Below are positions 61,118-64,000 of a DNA stretch of 64,000 nucleotides, one piece after another. Within the stretch, counting starts at the first letter, position 1; every line of letters begins with the position of its first letter. The DNA is from Pseudarthrobacter phenanthrenivorans (GTDB taxonomy: Bacteria; Actinomycetota; Actinomycetes; Actinomycetales; Micrococcaceae): contig NZ_JWTB01000010.1 of NCBI RefSeq assembly GCF_000813845.1, positions 79,894-143,893 on the forward strand, read 5' to 3'. The notes under the pieces were generated by a model that did no database searches, was not told the DNA's origin, and worked only from the letters and a program-made list of their open reading frames with translations. The translations under genes were made by a program, and so were the position numbers.

Positions 61118-61289
61118 CCCCTGCAGCATGAATCCAACTCCTGCTTCCACCAAACATCGCCCAAAACTGGCACGGCTTGACGGCCGGGTTGGGCAGGTGA
61201 TTTGCCGCACGACCGCTGGGGGCTTTGGAAGGGAAGAGCTGTCGCGGTGGCGGGCAAGAGGGGAGGAACCAGGCTCCAGGCAGCCTCCC

Positions 61290-61697
61290 ATGAACGAGCA
61301 AGGCAGCGCGGTGGTCGAGTTCGTATTCCTTGCTCTCCTGCTGCTGGTTCCATTGGTCTATTTCGTCATCACCGTCGGCCAGATCCAGGGCGGTTCCTTC
61401 GCCGTGGTGGGCGCTGCAGACCAAGCCGCCAAAGTGTATGTTGCCCAGCCGGATGCTTCCAGGGCCCAGTCGGCCGCCGAACAGGCCGTGGCCCTGGCGC
61501 TTTCCGACTTCGGCCTTGAGGCAGAACGGGCCAGCCTGGTCACCACCTGCAATCCCTCCGACTGCCAGGCTGCCGGGACGACCGTGACGGTCACCGTCAG
61601 TCTCACCATCCCCCTGCCGTTCGTACCCTTCGCTGACGGGCTGACAGCCACCCAGGTGGAGGCCTCCTCCACCCAGATCGTGGGCAGGTACAGGTGA
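61290..61697 (+). CDS. TadE-like pseudopilin
   Basis: A 135-residue protein with prepilin-type start MNEQGSAVVEFVFLALLLLVPLVYFVITVGQIQ: Gly, then Ser and Glu at +5, then the hydrophobic helix. The C-terminal part (TVTVTVSLTIPLPFVPFADG) matches TadE/TadF minor pilins; two Cys (CNPSDC) may form a disulfide. ATG 61290 puts the prepilin motif at the N-terminus, but has no strong ribosome site; the same frame is open to ATG 61098. It overlaps the next gene by four bases (GTGA). Confidence 0.82.
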   Translation: MNEQGSAVVEFVFLALLLLVPLVYFVITVGQIQGGSFAVVGAADQAAKVYVAQPDASRAQSAAEQAVALALSDFGLEAERASLVTTCNPSDCQAAGTTVTVTVSLTIPLPFVPFADGLTATQVEASSTQIVGRYR

Positions 61698-62140
61698 GGC
61701 GCAGGGAACCGGATGAACACGGCCAGGTTCTGGTGATGATTCTTGGCTACGTCGTCCTTGCACTCTTGGTCGCGACAGTGGTCATCGGCATCACCGCCGT
61801 CTACCTGGAGCACAAACGACTGCTCTCACTTGCGGATGGGGCCTCGCTTGCCGCTGCTGACAGCTACACACTGGGCGAAGTCGCCACCCAAGGTGGAAGT
61901 CCGTCGGCTGTGCTCAATCCTGCCCGGGTCCGTAACGTCGCTGCCGACTTCGTGGCTAGAAGTCCCGCGGCCCAGCGCTTTTCCGAACTTGCCGTGACAG
62001 GGGAGACGGGAACACCGGACGGTTCCACCGCCGTAGTGGTCCTGTCCGCCGCCGTGCACCCGCCCGTGGTTAATTTCCTTATTCCCGACGGCATCCGCAT
62101 TGAAGCAACATCGACGGCACGCTCGCGGTTGACCCGGTGA
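61694..62140 (+). CDS. TadG-like pilus protein
   Basis: A 148-residue protein: short N-terminus (RRREPDEHGQ), one membrane helix (VLVMILGYVVLALLVATVVIGITAVYLEHKRLLSLADGASLAAA), then an extracytoplasmic part. This matches the N-terminal Tad-like region of TadG proteins, without the vWA domain of full TadG. The GTG start is coupled to the preceding gene. It is the last gene of the tad operon; 143 bases follow before prfB. Confidence 0.8.
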   Translation: MRRREPDEHGQVLVMILGYVVLALLVATVVIGITAVYLEHKRLLSLADGASLAAADSYTLGEVATQGGSPSAVLNPARVRNVAADFVARSPAAQRFSELAVTGETGTPDGSTAVVVLSAAVHPPVVNFLIPDGIRIEATSTARSRLTR

Positions 62141-62268
62141 ATCGGTGACCTGCTGGATGGATCACCCTTCAGGAAGGGCTGACCTTGGTATCAGACGGCC
62201 CGGCGGAACCGTGCGGTATGGGGCCACCGCCCGTGTACCTGCGCGCCGGGCGGCATCCATCGATAGCG

Positions 62269-62274
62269 TAGGCT
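62269..62274 (+). promoter_or_regulatory. possible -10 of prfB, near-leaderless
   Basis: TAGGCT ends ten bases before the prfB ATG; the start of transcription would be within about three bases of the ATG. No ribosome site precedes the ATG and no clear -35 is seen. Confidence 0.45.
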
Positions 62275-62283
62275 TAAACCACC

Positions 62284-63402
62284 ATGGCCAATATTGATTT
62301 TTCCGCTGAAATCCGCGCGCTCCGCGCCACCTACGAGTCCATCGAACGCGTCAGCGACGTTGAGACACTCAAGGAAGACATCGCCGAACTCAGCGAGCGG
62401 GCAGGGGAACCGGACCTGTGGGATGATCCAGCGGCCGCGCAAAAGATCACGTCAAGGCTTTCCCACCGCCAGTCGGAACTGGAGCGGCTCACCAACCTTG
62501 CCGCCCGAATTGATGACCTCGAAGTCCTGGTGGAGCTGGGACAGGACGAGGACGATGCCGACTCGATGGGGGAAGCCGCCACTGAACTCGAGTCCATCAA
62601 GAAGGCCCTCAAGGAGCTGGAAGTCGTTACGCTGCTGTCCGGCGAGTACGACGAGCGCGAAGCCGTGGTGTCGATCCGCGCGGGCGCAGGCGGCGTGGAC
62701 GCGGCGGACTTTGCAGAGATGCTGCTCCGCATGTACCTTCGCTGGGCTGAACGGCATGGCTACCCCACGACCGTCATGGATACCTCGTACGCGGAGGAGG
62801 CCGGCCTGAAATCCGCCACGTTCGAGGTCAAAGCGCCATACGCCTACGGCACCTTGAGCGTGGAAGCGGGCACCCACCGCCTCGTCAGGATCAGCCCGTT
62901 CGACAACCAGGGCCGCCGCCAGACGTCGTTCGCCGCAGTGGAAGTCATCCCGCTGATCGAACAGACGGATTCCATCGAGATCCCGGACAACGAGATCCGG
63001 GTGGACGTGTTCCGTTCGTCCGGCCCGGGAGGCCAGTCGGTCAACACCACCGACTCCGCAGTCCGGCTGACCCACATCCCTACCGGCACCGTCGTCTCCA
63101 TGCAGAACGAGAAGTCCCAGCTGCAAAACCGTGCCGCTGCCATGCGCGTGCTGCAGTCGCGGCTCCTGCTGCTGAAGAAGGAGCAGGAGGACGCAGAGAA
63201 GAAGGCGCTGGCAGGCGACGTCAAGGCGTCCTGGGGCGACCAGATGCGTTCCTATGTCCTGAACCCCTACCAGATGGTCAAGGATCTGCGCACCGAACAC
63301 GAAGTGGGCAACACGTCAGCAGTGTTTGACGGCGAGATTGACGATTTTATCGACGCCGGCATCCGCTGGCGCACTGACAACCGCAACGCCGGCAACAACT
63401 GA
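62284..63402 (+). CDS. prfB: peptide chain release factor 2
   Basis: A 372-residue RF2 that frees proteins at UAA/UGA. The codon-recognition motif SPF is present ([14 protein letters not shown]) and the catalytic GGQ lies at residues 249-251 ([24 protein letters not shown]). It reads through without an internal frameshift: there is no in-frame UGA near codon 25, as in many Actinobacteria, unlike the autoregulated genes of most bacteria. ATG 62284 has no ribosome site and may be leaderless. A strong terminator follows. Confidence 0.97.
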   Translation: MANIDFSAEIRALRATYESIERVSDVETLKEDIAELSERAGEPDLWDDPAAAQKITSRLSHRQSELERLTNLAARIDDLEVLVELGQDEDDADSMGEAATELESIKKALKELEVVTLLSGEYDEREAVVSIRAGAGGVDAADFAEMLLRMYLRWAERHGYPTTVMDTSYAEEAGLKSATFEVKAPYAYGTLSVEAGTHRLVRISPFDNQGRRQTSFAAVEVIPLIEQTDSIEIPDNEIRVDVFRSSGPGGQSVNTTDSAVRLTHIPTGTVVSMQNEKSQLQNRAAAMRVLQSRLLLLKKEQEDAEKKALAGDVKASWGDQMRSYVLNPYQMVKDLRTEHEVGNTSAVFDGEIDDFIDAGIRWRTDNRNAGNN

Positions 63403-63425
63403 TAGCGGCCGCGCTCGCAACAAAT

Positions 63426-63465
63426 GGAACTGCCCCGGCAATTGGATGCCGGGGCAGTTCCTTTT
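63426..63465 (+). terminator. terminator after prfB
   Basis: GGAACTGCCCCGGCA (63426-63440), loop ATTGGA, perfect complement (63447-63461), then TTTT. A classic intrinsic terminator; the reverse gene also ends just beyond it. Confidence 0.93.
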
Positions 63466-63495
63466 CGAAGGCATGAGGAAGGCGGACTCCAGGCC

Positions 63496-64000
63496 CTACT
63501 TCCTCCCAGCGGATCCGCGGTGCCGAAGCGTGTTCCAGCGGGCGGTGAGTCCCCATTTGGTGACGTTGACCATGGCTTCGATGACGATGTTGCCGCTCAT
63601 TTTCGAGGCGCCGAGTTCGCGTTCGACGAAGGTGATGGGGCGTTCTTCGATGCGCAGGCCCAGTTTGGCCACGCGCCAGGCCAGGTCCACCTGGAAGCCG
63701 TAGCCGACGGAGTCGACCTGGTCCAGGTTGAGTTTTTCGAGCGTGGTCCTGCGGAACGCGCGGTAGCCGCCGGTGACGTCCTTGATGGGCAGGCCAAGCA
63801 TCAGCCGGGCGTAGGTGCTGCCGACGCGTGAGATGGCCTGGCGGTAGAGGGGCCAGTTGACCACGCTGCCGCCGGGGACCCAGCGCGATCCCATGGCCAG
63901 GTCGGCGCCCTGCTCGACGGCCTCGAGCAGTTGGGGCAGCTGTTCGGGCTGGTGTGAGCCGTCGGCGTCCATTTCCACCAGGACGTCGTAGCCGGCGTCC
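63496..64000 (-). CDS. polyprenol-phosphate mannose synthase-like GT2, N-terminus outside window
   Basis: The C-terminal ~168 residues of a DPM1-like transferase: VEMDADGSHQPEQLPQLL (DxD metal motif), GSRWVPGGSVVNWPLYRQ, ISRVGSTYARLMLGLPIKDVTGGYRAFRR, and ERPITFVERELGASKMSGNIV. This is the catalytic domain of the actinobacterial Ppm1 type, which loads mannose on polyprenyl phosphate for lipoglycans and protein mannosylation. The start and any N-acyltransferase domain are outside the window. Confidence 0.88.
   Translation of the reverse strand, partial: DAGYDVLVEMDADGSHQPEQLPQLLEAVEQGADLAMGSRWVPGGSVVNWPLYRQAISRVGSTYARLMLGLPIKDVTGGYRAFRRTTLEKLNLDQVDSVGYGFQVDLAWRVAKLGLRIEERPITFVERELGASKMSGNIVIEAMVNVTKWGLTARWNTLRHRGSAGRK

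Noticed and set aside
62284..62400. Programmed +1 frameshift in prfB
   Set aside because: The frame is open throughout the early codons; no in-frame UGA with a slippery CUU precedes it.

Overview
The window is high-G+C actinobacterial chromosome, most likely Micrococcaceae (Arthrobacter/Pseudarthrobacter type). The basis is the gene order mtrA-mtrB-lpqB-comF-hpf-secA, a WhiB protein, a 1.6-kDa-class (about 1,600-residue) NAD-glutamate dehydrogenase, GTG/TTG starts, TANNNT -10 elements and 1-4 base gene overlaps. I see no tRNA, rRNA, CRISPR array, insertion sequence or phage gene. Layout: 1-1.4 kb, end of a chorismate mutase gene and a MetE-like protein that has lost its zinc ligands. 1.4-7.8 kb (minus), a coupled operon of membrane protein, DUF4129, DUF4350, MoxR ATPase and DUF58, followed by DUF4166. 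8-18.4 kb (plus), MtrA/MtrB/LpqB, ComF, hibernation factor, YcaQ-like protein and SecA, closed by a strong hairpin. 18.5-20.9 kb, small genes (Rv3235-like, LysM, an unknown leaderless gene, a BldC-like HTH). 21-23 kb, the first part of a Flp/Tad pilus set (SAF/CpaB-like and CpaE-like). 23-30.5 kb, glutamate dehydrogenase, PdtaS-like kinase, WhiB and a small membrane protein. 30.6-34.7 kb (minus), a large FHA-FtsK/EccC-like ATPase split in two by an apparent +1 frameshift. 34.9-54.4 kb, a cell-surface glycan locus: Glf, GlfT2-like, Wzm/Wzt exporter, polytopic membrane proteins, a flippase, several GT2 enzymes and dTDP-rhamnose genes (rmlB, fused rmlCD, rmlA). 54.5-57 kb (minus), a secreted GH25 lysozyme with four C-terminal repeats. 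57.3-62.1 kb, the second part of the Tad set (CpaF, TadB, TadC, pilin-like, TadE-like, TadG-like). 62.3-64 kb, prfB and a partial polyprenol-phosphate mannose synthase. Most interesting observation: the box TTATCCACA (one copy degenerate) lies in intergenic DNA in front of four separate units: comF, the SAF/CpaE pair, the FHA-FtsK ATPase and cpaF. Each copy points toward its gene. In three of the four, exactly 39 bases separate the box from a -10-like hexamer. ComF is a DNA-uptake protein and Tad pili serve natural transformation in Micrococcus luteus, so these may be one competence-like regulon that includes an orphan EccC-like ATPase. That link is inference; the motif positions are read directly from the sequence.
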